From Actinomyces sp. 432 (GTDB taxonomy: Bacteria; Actinomycetota; Actinomycetes; Actinomycetales; Actinomycetaceae): a stretch of 64,000 nt of DNA. Every line of letters begins with the position of its first letter. The first letter of the stretch is position 1. The stretch is taken from contig NZ_CP025249.1 of NCBI RefSeq assembly GCF_009930875.1, forward strand, positions 3,038,001 through 3,102,000. Reading direction: 5' to 3'. Shown piece after piece: positions 35,554 to 42,851 of this stretch. A program made the translations under genes and the position numbers. The notes below the pieces were generated by a model that searched no databases, had not been told where the DNA came from, and was given only the letters and a program-made list of their open reading frames with translations.

Positions 35554-35736
35554 CCGCTCGCCGTACGGGCGGCGCCGACGTCGCTCTGGAACGGCCGCGC
35601 AGCCGGGCTAACCGGGTGCCCCACCGCCGACGTGCTGCGTCGGCGGTGGAGCAGGTGCCGGTGCTTCGCCATCCGGGTGCGGCGGCGAAGCACCGGCATA
35701 TGAGCTTCTTTGTAGACACGCGCCTACGCTCGGGGC

Positions 35737-36588
35737 ATGCTTTGCCGCATGGCAAGCACAACCGCGAGCACCACTGTCCCCGCAACCCCTCCCATCGCCC
35801 TGGCCATCGCCGGCTCCGAGGCCTCCGGTGGCGCCGGCGCCCAGACCGACCTGAAGACCTTCCACCAGCTCGGCGTATTCGGCTGCACGGCCCTGACCTG
35901 CATCGTGTCCATGGACCCCAAGAACAACTGGGACCACCGGTTCGTGCCGATCGACCCGCAGGTGATCACCGACCAGATCGAGGCCTGCGCCACCGTGCAC
36001 ACCGCGATCGACGCCGTCAAGATCGGCATGCTCGGCACCGCCGCCACGATCGACGCCGTAGACGCCGCCCTGGAGCAGTACCAGTTCCCGAACCTGGTGG
36101 TGGACCCGGTGCTGATCTGCAAGGGCCAGGAGCCCGGTGCCGCCCTCGACGTCGACAACGCCCTACGCGCCAAGATCCTCCCCCGCGCCAAGGTCACCAC
36201 CCCGAACCTGTTCGAGGCCGCCACCCTGGCCGGGGTGGATGAGATCACCAGCGTCGAACAGCTCAAGGACGCCGCCAAGCGCATCTACGACCTGGGCGTA
36301 CCCAACGTCGTGGCCAAGGCCGGCCCCACGCTCGGCACCGGCACCGCGCTCGACGTCTTCTACGACGGCCAGACCCTGGAGGTACTGGAGGTGCCGGCGG
36401 TCGGAACCGAGCGCATGCACGGCGCCGGCTGCACGCTGGCCGCCGCCATCACCGCCGAGCTGGCCAAGGGCGCCACCCCGCTGGACGCCTGCGTCACCGC
36501 CAAGAACGTGGTCTCCGCGTCGGTGAACCCCGGCATGCACGGCAACATCCCGTTCACCTACGTCTACCAGGGCTTCTACCGCGGCTGA
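35737..36588 (+). CDS. ThiD/PdxK-type kinase (pyridoxal or hydroxymethylpyrimidine kinase)
   Basis: A 283-residue ribokinase-fold enzyme. Substrate and ATP motifs include AIAGSEASGGAGAQTDLKTF at the N-terminus, VKIGMLG, VVDPVLICKG, TTPNLFEAATL, and the catalytic GAGCTLAAAITAELAKG anion-hole/base segment. The GSEASGGAG form (rather than GSDSSGGAG) and the middle region resemble the PdxK/ThiD2 branch that phosphorylates pyridoxal and related pyrimidines, so B6 salvage is preferred over thiamine. ATG 35737 lies six bases after TACGCT (leaderless); an internal ATG at 35749 is the alternative. It is followed by the A2 repeat and the convergent dnaB gene. Confidence 0.8.
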   Translation: MLCRMASTTASTTVPATPPIALAIAGSEASGGAGAQTDLKTFHQLGVFGCTALTCIVSMDPKNNWDHRFVPIDPQVITDQIEACATVHTAIDAVKIGMLGTAATIDAVDAALEQYQFPNLVVDPVLICKGQEPGAALDVDNALRAKILPRAKVTTPNLFEAATLAGVDEITSVEQLKDAAKRIYDLGVPNVVAKAGPTLGTGTALDVFYDGQTLEVLEVPAVGTERMHGAGCTLAAAITAELAKGATPLDACVTAKNVVSASVNPGMHGNIPFTYVYQGFYRG

Positions 36589-36701
36589 CGGCACCGGAGC
36601 GCGCGCCGGGCCGACCGTGAACCACCGATCCGGCCGACGGCGCCGAGCAGCCCGCCGACCGCTGCCCGGCACGACGGTTCACGTCGCCTCAGCAGACGAT
36701 T

Positions 36702-36762
36702 CACGACCTTGGGGTGCGTTCCACGACCACCCCGGGGTCGTGGAACGCACCCCAAGGTCGTG
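36702..36762. repeat. Family A palindromic element, copy A2 (perfect 27-bp stem)
   Basis: Arms 36702-36728 and 36736-36762 are exactly complementary over 27 bp with a 7-nt loop; the arm starts CACGACCTTGGGGTGCGTT. A degenerate third unit (CGAAGGTAGTGGAGTAC) follows to about 36786. This is the most stable palindrome in the window, in the 331-bp gap between the kinase and dnaB, which converge. Nothing else is recognised in that gap. Confidence 0.9.
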
Positions 36763-36919
36763 CAGTGCGACGAAGGTAGTGGAGTACGCCCGCCTCAGCC
36801 GAGCTCCCACAGGGCGGACACCGGCAGCGCCCACAGCGAGCCGCCCAGGGTGTGGGCCAGACAGCGCCTGTGCGCAGCCCTCGCGCACGAGCGCGCGGTG
36901 CCCAGCGCCCCCACTCGAA

Positions 36920-38362
36920 TCACTCGTAGGCCGGCTCGGGCGTGATGTTGCGCGCCATGTTGGCGAAGCGCGACAGGTGTCCCTGGAACGCCACCGGGAT
37001 GGTGCGGGTCTGGCCGTTGCGGTGCTTGGCGACGATGATGTCGGCCTCGCCCGGCCGCTCCTCCTCCTGGTAGTACTCGGGCCGGTGCAGCAGCATGATG
37101 ACGTCCGCGTCCTGTTCCAGCGAGCCGGACTCGCGCAGGTCGCTCATCTGCGGCTTGTTGCCAGTGCGCTGCTCGGGCCCGCGGTTCAGCTGGGCGACGG
37201 CGACCACCGGGATGTCCAGCTCCTTGGCCAGCAGCTTCAGCGAGCGGGAGAACTCGGAGACCTCCTGCTGACGCGACTCGACTTGCTTGCCAGAGCTCAT
37301 CAGCTGCAGGTAGTCCACCACCATCAGCCCCAGCCCGTGGTGCTGCTTCAGGCGCAGCGCCTTGGAGCGGATCTCCGGCATGGTCAGGTTCGGGGAGTCG
37401 TCAATGAACAGCGGCGCCTCGGAGACGGGATTGTAGGCGCGCGCAACATCCTCCCAGTCGCGCTCGTCCATCTGGCTGCCGCCGCGCAGCTTGTTCATAG
37501 CCACGCCCGACTCGGCCGACAGGATGCGCATCATCAGCTCCATACGCCCCATCTCCAGGGAGAAGTAGCACGAGGGGATGAGGTTGCCGTCGGCGCCGCG
37601 CGAGTGGATCGACGCTGAGCGGCAGAAGTCGACGGCGAGCGTGGACTTACCCATGGCGGGGCGCGCGGCCACGATGATCATCTGCCCGCCGTGCAGGCCG
37701 CCTAGCAGCTCGTCCAGCTCCACGAAGCCCGTGGGCACGCCCCGCATCTGCCCGTCCTCGCGGGCCTGGCCGGCCTCGATCTCAAGGTTGGCCTCGTTGA
37801 GCAGTTCCCCGACGGGCACGTAGTCCTCCCGCTCACCCTCCTTGTGGGCGACGGCGTATACCTCCGACTCGGCCAGCGTTACGAGCTCATCGATGTCACC
37901 GGCGTCGGTGGAGTAGCCGAGCTGGGCGATGCGGGTGCCGGCCTGCACCAGGCCGCGCATCAGCGACTTCTCCTTGACAATGCGCGCATAGTAGGCGGCG
38001 TTCGCGGCGGTGGGCACGGTAGCCATCAAGGTGGCCAGGTAGGGCGCGCCGCCGATGCGCTCGAGCTCGCCGCGCTTGGACAGCTCATCGGCGACGATCA
38101 GTGGGTCAGCCGGCTCGGACCGGTTATACACCTCCACGATCGCGTCAAAGATCGACTCGTGCGCGGGCTTGTAGAACTCGGGGCCGCGCAGCACCTCAAT
38201 GACGTCGGTGATCGCCTCCTTGCTCAGCAGCATGCCGCCGAGCGTGGACATCTCCGCCTCCAGGTCCTGGGGCGGGACCCGATCAAAAGTACCGTCGTAG
38301 CGGGCGTCAACCGGGCGGTCCTCGCCACGGGCGCGCGCGCCGATGGTGTCGACGTCGGTCAT
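36920..38362 (-). CDS. dnaB: Replicative DNA helicase DnaB
   Basis: A 480-residue hexameric helicase that unwinds DNA ahead of the replisome. The N-terminal domain begins RVPPQDLEAEMSTLGGML, followed by the linker and RecA-like C-terminal domain: Walker A ARPAMGKSTLA near residue 235, Walker B LMVVDYLQLM, the arginine-rich DLRESGSLEQDADV and the tail motif AKHRNGQTRTI. No intein interrupts the usual insertion sites. ATG 38362 is chosen because homology starts there and GGGGAGGG lies upstream; the frame extends to 38650 without supporting similarity. Downstream partner of rplI in the conserved rpsF-ssb-rpsR-rplI-dnaB order, here split by a MATE gene. Confidence 0.95.
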   Translation of the reverse strand: MTDVDTIGARARGEDRPVDARYDGTFDRVPPQDLEAEMSTLGGMLLSKEAITDVIEVLRGPEFYKPAHESIFDAIVEVYNRSEPADPLIVADELSKRGELERIGGAPYLATLMATVPTAANAAYYARIVKEKSLMRGLVQAGTRIAQLGYSTDAGDIDELVTLAESEVYAVAHKEGEREDYVPVGELLNEANLEIEAGQAREDGQMRGVPTGFVELDELLGGLHGGQMIIVAARPAMGKSTLAVDFCRSASIHSRGADGNLIPSCYFSLEMGRMELMMRILSAESGVAMNKLRGGSQMDERDWEDVARAYNPVSEAPLFIDDSPNLTMPEIRSKALRLKQHHGLGLMVVDYLQLMSSGKQVESRQQEVSEFSRSLKLLAKELDIPVVAVAQLNRGPEQRTGNKPQMSDLRESGSLEQDADVIMLLHRPEYYQEEERPGEADIIVAKHRNGQTRTIPVAFQGHLSRFANMARNITPEPAYE

Positions 38363-38654
38363 CTGTCGGTCACTACCCTCCCCTGCAGCGCCCCACCCAG
38401 ACGGGTCGCGCCGCGACACTAGCGGGCCGGCCGGGCGGTCGCAAACGGTGACCTCTTGCAGGCTGTGGGCAACCACCGCCGACGTGTGGAAAACCCCCAC
38501 CTGCCTGTGGGCGACGCGCCGCGCAGGGTGTGGAGCGCCCTCCCTCCCACGATCCGCACACCTCCGTGAAACCCCTGGAATACACCGGAATCCCGCCCCG
38601 AGTGGCCGACGGTCACAAGCCACAGCACCCCCGCTCCAAACCGCAATCAAAATC

Positions 38655-38683
38655 TGTGGATAAGTGGGTATTCCTGTGGATGA
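38655..38683. promoter_or_regulatory. Two DnaA-box-like sites upstream of dnaB
   Basis: TGTGGATAA (38655-38663) is the exact complement of the consensus TTATCCACA, and TGTGGATGA (38675-38683) differs at one base. They are 20 bp apart in the 453-bp gap between dnaB and the divergent MATE gene. Further TGTGG motifs occur toward 38460. No other gene or RNA is visible in this gap. Confidence 0.5.
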
Positions 38684-38815
38684 ACCTCAACCTCGACCTG
38701 AGGGACTGCCCCGCAACCTCACATGCTCCCCGCCCGTGCCGCGCCGCCCGCGCACGGTCCGTTCTCAGCGGCGCATGAGACACTGGCCCGCCCCCCCACC
38801 CCGATGGAGTATCGC

Positions 38816-40366
38816 GTGCCCGACTCGCCTGCCTCTCGCTCCCGCACAACGCGCTCAGGCGCCGACCCGAGCGATTCCGCCCCGTCCAGCATCACGGCAC
38901 GGGTGGCGCCCGCCTCCCTGAACCGCCAGGTCCTCTCCCTTGCCCTGCCCGCCCTGGGAGCGCTGGTCGCCGAGCCGCTGTTCGTGCTGATCGACTCGGC
39001 GATGGTCGGCCACTTGGGCGCGGGCAGCCTCGCAGGCCTGTCGCTGGCCTCCACCCTGCTGACCACGATCGTGGGCCTGTTCGTGTTCCTCGCCTATGCG
39101 ACGACGGCGACCACCTCCCGCCGCTTCGGTGCCGGGGACCGGGTCGGCGGCCTGAGGGCAGGCATTGACGGCGCCTGGCTGGCGGTACTGCTCGGCCTGG
39201 TGGCGGCGCTCCTGCTCGCCGTCGGCGCCCCGTGGGCGGTGGGGGCCATGGGGGCCGACGGCGCCGTGGCAGATGCCGCCGTCGCCTACCTGCGCGCCTC
39301 CGCGCCCGGCCTGCCAGGCATGCTGGTGGTCTATGCGGCCACGGGCACGCTGCGCGGCCTGTTGGACACGCGCACGCCCTTTGTGGTGGCTACGGCGGGA
39401 GCGGTCGGCAATGTGGCCGTGAATGCGACGCTGCTGTACGGGGTGCGCATGGGGATCGCCGGCTCCGGCCTGGGCACGGCTATCGCACAGACAGCGATGG
39501 CGGTGGCGCTGCTGGTTCCTGTGATCAGGGCGGCGCGCGCGGCGGGTGTGCCGACCTCGCCGCGGGCTGCGGGCCTGCGCGCCTCCTTGGGCACTGGTGC
39601 GCCCCTGCTGGTACGCACCTTGTCGCTGCGAGCGGCGATCCTGGCGACGGTCTGGGCCGCTACCGCTCTGGGGGCGACGGCGCTGGCCGCCCACCAGGTG
39701 GTCAACGCGCTGTGGAACTTCACCGCCTTCGCCTTGGATGCGCTCGCCATCGCCGCGCAGGCACTTGTGGGTACTGCCCTGGGGCGGGCCGAGGCCGCGC
39801 GGGCGGCACAGGTTGCCGCGGATCAGACCTCTGCTACGCCAACCGACCCGAGCTCCCGGCGTACCGGTTCGGGTCTGGCCGAGCGCCGGACTCCCTCCTC
39901 AGCGTCCCCGCAGGCATCCGCCGTACCGACGGTGCCGGGTAGCGGCCCCACGGTCGACGCCGTGCTGCGCCGCTGCCTGGCTTGGGGCGTGGCCGCGGGG
40001 GCGGTGATCGGCGTGGTGCTTGCGGCCGGAAGCCCATGGCTGCCGCACCTGTTCACCTCCGACCCAACGGTGCTCGCCGCCTCCCGGCCGGCCCTGCTGG
40101 TCGCGGCCACCGCAATGCCGCTGGCGGGAGCCGTCTTCCTGTTCGACGGCGTGCTCATGGGGGCCGGTGACGGCCGCTACCTGGCGTGGGCGCAGATGGC
40201 GACCCTGGTGCCGTACCTGCCGCTCACCGTCATCATCGCCCAGGGTGGGGCGGTAGGCGGCAGCAACGGCCTGGTGTGGCTGTGGGTAGCCTTCGCCTGG
40301 GTGTTCATGGGCGCGCGCGCCCTGGTGACGGGCCTGCGCGCCCGCTCCGACGCCTGGCGGCACTGA
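38816..40366 (+). CDS. MATE-family (DinF-like) efflux transporter
   Basis: A 516-residue carrier starting at GTG 38816 (GGAG six bases upstream; ATG 38804 is an alternative without a site). Twelve hydrophobic segments are visible in two homologous halves. The first half has QVLSLALPALGALVAEPLFVLIDSAMVGHLG, the DinF/MATE signature, cut here: LALPALGALVAEPL then DSAMVGHLG. A hydrophilic loop of about 60 residues rich in Ser, Thr and Pro (near 335-390) separates the halves, longer than usual. MATE proteins export drugs or oxidised compounds by Na+ or H+ exchange; the substrate is unknown. The gene sits inside the normally tight ribosomal protein/dnaB cluster. Confidence 0.87.
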   Translation: MPDSPASRSRTTRSGADPSDSAPSSITARVAPASLNRQVLSLALPALGALVAEPLFVLIDSAMVGHLGAGSLAGLSLASTLLTTIVGLFVFLAYATTATTSRRFGAGDRVGGLRAGIDGAWLAVLLGLVAALLLAVGAPWAVGAMGADGAVADAAVAYLRASAPGLPGMLVVYAATGTLRGLLDTRTPFVVATAGAVGNVAVNATLLYGVRMGIAGSGLGTAIAQTAMAVALLVPVIRAARAAGVPTSPRAAGLRASLGTGAPLLVRTLSLRAAILATVWAATALGATALAAHQVVNALWNFTAFALDALAIAAQALVGTALGRAEAARAAQVAADQTSATPTDPSSRRTGSGLAERRTPSSASPQASAVPTVPGSGPTVDAVLRRCLAWGVAAGAVIGVVLAAGSPWLPHLFTSDPTVLAASRPALLVAATAMPLAGAVFLFDGVLMGAGDGRYLAWAQMATLVPYLPLTVIIAQGGAVGGSNGLVWLWVAFAWVFMGARALVTGLRARSDAWRH

Positions 40367-40503
40367 GCGCGGGGCACGGAGCCATCGGTTATTACTACAA
40401 CCACTCGCATACAGCCGTCGTAGCAGGGCGCAACGACTTCCGCGGTGAGCACGCGGCCGTCAAAGCACAGCCCACCCCGGGCGGGACAGGAGGCTGGCGG
40501 GAC

Positions 40504-40640
40504 CTGACCGTTCGTGCTCTCGCCCGACGGTTCGTACCTTCAGGACGACGCTTCGTACATCATCTCGACGGTTCGGCACCCCGAGGTACGAACCGTCACC
40601 AGAAAGTACGAACCGTCGGAGCCAAGTGCCGAAGCGTCAG
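40504..40640. repeat. 137-bp palindrome made of seven GACGNTTCGTAC-type half-sites
   Basis: Four forward units (ACCGTTCGTGC, GACGGTTCGTACC, GACGCTTCGTACA, GACGGTTCGGCAC) are followed by three reverse units (GGTACGAACCGTC, AGTACGAACCGTC, TGCCGAAGCGTC). The ends CTGAC and GTCAG close the figure, and the whole is an imperfect palindrome. It fills the middle of the 464-bp gap between the convergent MATE and rplI genes. It is unrelated in sequence to families A-C. It could bind a protein cooperatively or fold as a large hairpin. Confidence 0.8.
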
Positions 40641-40830
40641 CCCGATGCCGCCCGCAACAGCACGCCCTCACCCGTAAACCGGCCTCGACAGCCCCGCGCT
40701 CTCAAACCGGAAGCGCCACACACGGGCACGGCTAACACGTTCCATCCGGCGGCCGCGCACAAAGCCGTAGCCGACGCGCCTGGCGGCGCGTCGGCTACGG
40801 CGTGCTTGTTCGTGTCGGCTGCTACCCGGT

Positions 40831-41286
40831 TCAGCGGGCGGCCACGACGTTAACCTCAAGCGGGGCAACAACGTCGGTGTGCAGTCGCACGGAGGCGCTG
40901 TGGCGACCCGTGGACTTGATCGGACGGAGGAGCTCGATCTTGCGCCGGTCAATGGCCGGGCCACCGGCCTCCTTGACGGCGTCCGCAAGCTGTGCGGTGC
41001 TGACGGCTCCGAAGAGGCGGCCGTTATCACCGGAGACGGCGCTCACCGTGACAACGTTGCCCGCCAGCCAGGCGCGGGCCTCCTGGGCCTGCTCCAGGGA
41101 GTCAATGGCGCGCTTGCGGCGTGCCTCAGCCATCTGGTCGATCTGGCGCTGGGCGCCCTTGGTCCACGGGGTGGCCAGCTTGCGGGGCAGGAGGTAGTTC
41201 CGGGCGTAGCCGTCCTTGACCTCCACAACCTCCCCGGCTGCGCCGAGGTTGGTCACGTCGTGCGTGAGAATGAGCTTGGTGGTCAT
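40831..41286 (-). CDS. rplI: 50S ribosomal protein L9
   Basis: A 151-residue L9 with the N-terminal RNA-binding domain (KLILTHDVTNLGAAGEVVEV, then GYARNYLLPRKLATPWT), the long connecting helix with Glu/Ala/Arg, and the C-terminal domain beginning VSAVSGDNGRLFGAVST and ending VHLHTDVVAPLEVNV-like. GGAGGCGC precedes ATG 41286. L9 binds 23S rRNA near the L1 stalk and limits frameshifting. It is the last ribosomal gene of the cluster and 15 bp downstream of rpsR. Confidence 0.97.
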   Translation of the reverse strand: MTTKLILTHDVTNLGAAGEVVEVKDGYARNYLLPRKLATPWTKGAQRQIDQMAEARRKRAIDSLEQAQEARAWLAGNVVTVSAVSGDNGRLFGAVSTAQLADAVKEAGGPAIDRRKIELLRPIKSTGRHSASVRLHTDVVAPLEVNVVAAR

Positions 41287-41301
41287 GATCTGCGCCTCCT
41301 A

Positions 41302-41538
41302 TCAGCGGGTCGAGCTCGTGTAGGGCAGCAGGGCCATCTCGCGGGCGTTCTTGATAGCCCTGGCGATCTTGCGCTGATCCTGCACGGAGACGCCGGTCAC
41401 GCGGCGGGCGCGGATCTTGCCGCGGTCCGAGATGAACTTCCGCAGCGTAGCGGTGTCCTTGTAGTCAATGGTGCCGACCTTGACGGCCTTCACCGGTGCG
41501 ATCTTCTTCTTCGGCTTACGAAGCTGGGGCTTCGCCAT
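41302..41538 (-). CDS. rpsR: 30S ribosomal protein S18
   Basis: A 78-residue S18, with the conserved [19 protein letters not shown] and [19 protein letters not shown], then [21 protein letters not shown] lies before ATG 41538. S18 forms a heterodimer with S6, encoded two genes upstream, on the small subunit platform. The zinc-free sequence (no CXXC) matches the C-minus form usual for an actinobacterial main copy. Confidence 0.97.
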   Translation of the reverse strand: MAKPQLRKPKKKIAPVKAVKVGTIDYKDTATLRKFISDRGKIRARRVTGVSVQDQRKIARAIKNAREMALLPYTSSTR

Positions 41539-41683
41539 GGTGGTACTCCTTGGCTTGGGCGCCCACTGGCACCCGTGGGTCTATTGCGAGAATGATGCGG
41601 GGCGACGACCGCGCCCACGCGCCCGGCCGAACCGGGCGAAGAGTTGTGTTTGCGCTAATGCTGCACAGTTAAGGAGACGTGGG

Positions 41684-42289
41684 TCAGAACGGGGGCTCGT
41701 CACCGAAGCTGGTGGCGCCACCGGTGGCCCAGGGGTCATCCGCGGCGCCGCCGGCCGGGGCGTTGTAGCTGCCCTGCTGGCCGCCCTGGCTGTAACCGCC
41801 CTGACCGCCCTGGGAGCTCTGGTAGCCGCCCTGCTGGCCGCCACCCTGGTTGTATCCGCCCTGCTGGCCTGCGTTGTAGCCGCCGCCCTGAGAGCCCTGG
41901 TTGAAGCCGCCCTGGCCGCCCCCGCGGGGCTGGCGGGTGACCTGAGCCTTGGCGTAGCGCAGCGACGGGCCGATCTCGTCCACCTGCATCTCCACCACCG
42001 TGCGGTTCTCGCCCTCACGGGTGGTGTATGAGCGCTGCACCAGGCGGCCCTGCGCGATCACGCGGGTGCCCTTGGTCAGCGACTCGGCCACGTTCTCCGC
42101 GGCGTCGCGCCAGATCGAGCAGCGCATGAACAGGGTCTCCCCGTCGCGCCACTCCTGGGCCTGCCGGTCGAAGCTGCGCGGGGTGGAGGCGATGGTGAAG
42201 GAGGCGACCGCCGCCCCCGAGGGCGTGAAGCGCATCTCGGGGTCCGCAGTCAGATTCCCGATAATCGTGATGACGGTATCGCCGGCCAT
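41684..42289 (-). CDS. ssb: Single-stranded DNA-binding protein
   Basis: A 201-residue SSB with the OB-fold domain at residues 1-110 ([54 protein letters not shown]). A Gly/Gln/Tyr-rich linker with repeated QGGY/NQG units follows, then the acidic tip DEPPF that recruits partner proteins. CGGAGAC lies upstream of ATG 42289. Located between rpsF and rpsR as in most bacteria. The tandem-repeat linker is long but normal for actinobacteria. Confidence 0.97.
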   Translation of the reverse strand: MAGDTVITIIGNLTADPEMRFTPSGAAVASFTIASTPRSFDRQAQEWRDGETLFMRCSIWRDAAENVAESLTKGTRVIAQGRLVQRSYTTREGENRTVVEMQVDEIGPSLRYAKAQVTRQPRGGGQGGFNQGSQGGGYNAGQQGGYNQGGGQQGGYQSSQGGQGGYSQGGQQGSYNAPAGGAADDPWATGGATSFGDEPPF

Positions 42290-42315
42290 TGCTTGTCTCC
42301 GTTCCGGTTAGGCGC

Positions 42316-42603
42316 TCAGGCCTCGGGGCGCAGCAACTTGGTGCGCAGCACCGACTCGTTCAGCCCGAGCTGACGGTCGAGCTCCTGGGCGATCTCCGGC
42401 GTGGCGGTCATGTCAACCACCACGTAGATACCCTCGGACTTCTTCTTGATGTCGTACGCCAGGCGCCGCTTACCCCAGACGTCGGTCTTGTCCACGGTAC
42501 CCCCGTTGCTGGGGACGACCTGCAGCATCTTCTCGAGCGTGGGAGCGATGGTGCGCTCATCCGTCTCGGGTGCGAGGATGATCATGATCTCGTAATGACG
42601 CAT
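42316..42603 (-). CDS. rpsF: 30S ribosomal protein S6
   Basis: A 95-residue S6 starting [18 protein letters not shown]. The stretch [20 protein letters not shown] is the S18/16S rRNA-contacting strand region. ATG 42603 is supported by GGAGGTGGG upstream; a longer frame to 42639 has no support. First gene of the rpsF-ssb-rpsR-rplI transcript. A small hairpin (42635-42653) lies in the leader just upstream. Confidence 0.97.
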   Translation of the reverse strand: MRHYEIMIILAPETDERTIAPTLEKMLQVVPSNGGTVDKTDVWGKRRLAYDIKKKSEGIYVVVDMTATPEIAQELDRQLGLNESVLRTKLLRPEA

Positions 42604-42634
42604 GCTTAGTACCCACCTCCTCTGGTCTGAAGCG

Positions 42635-42653
42635 GTCACGGTCTCTCCGTGAC
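42635..42653 (-). promoter_or_regulatory. Leader hairpin upstream of rpsF
   Basis: A 7-bp stem GTCACGG / CCGTGAC with a 5-nt loop, about 32 bases before the rpsF start. It may be part of an S6:S18-type autoregulatory leader, but the expected bulged CCG element is not certain. Confidence 0.3.
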
Positions 42654-42851
42654 AGGAGGGTGATGCGTTCGACCGCGCCGCCGCTTACGCGGGTGCGTAC
42701 GCCGACGAGGCAGTCCGCCCGTCACCATACCCGAGGGCGCCGCCCGCCTTAAAGGCGACGACGGCGCCACTCGGCGTGTGGTGTGCCACGCTCCTTCACC
42801 CGGCTCTACGGCAAGCGCCAAGAAGCCGCGGCACACGCGCAGAGGTTGAGA

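Noticed and set aside
38363..38650. 96-codon N-terminal extension of DnaB
   Set aside because: No similarity to DnaB, unusual Cys/Arg/Gly content and a good start with a ribosome site at 38362.
42635..42653. A confident S6:S18 leader riboregulator
   Set aside because: Only a short hairpin is visible; the required bulged CCG element could not be placed, so it is listed merely as a low-confidence hairpin.
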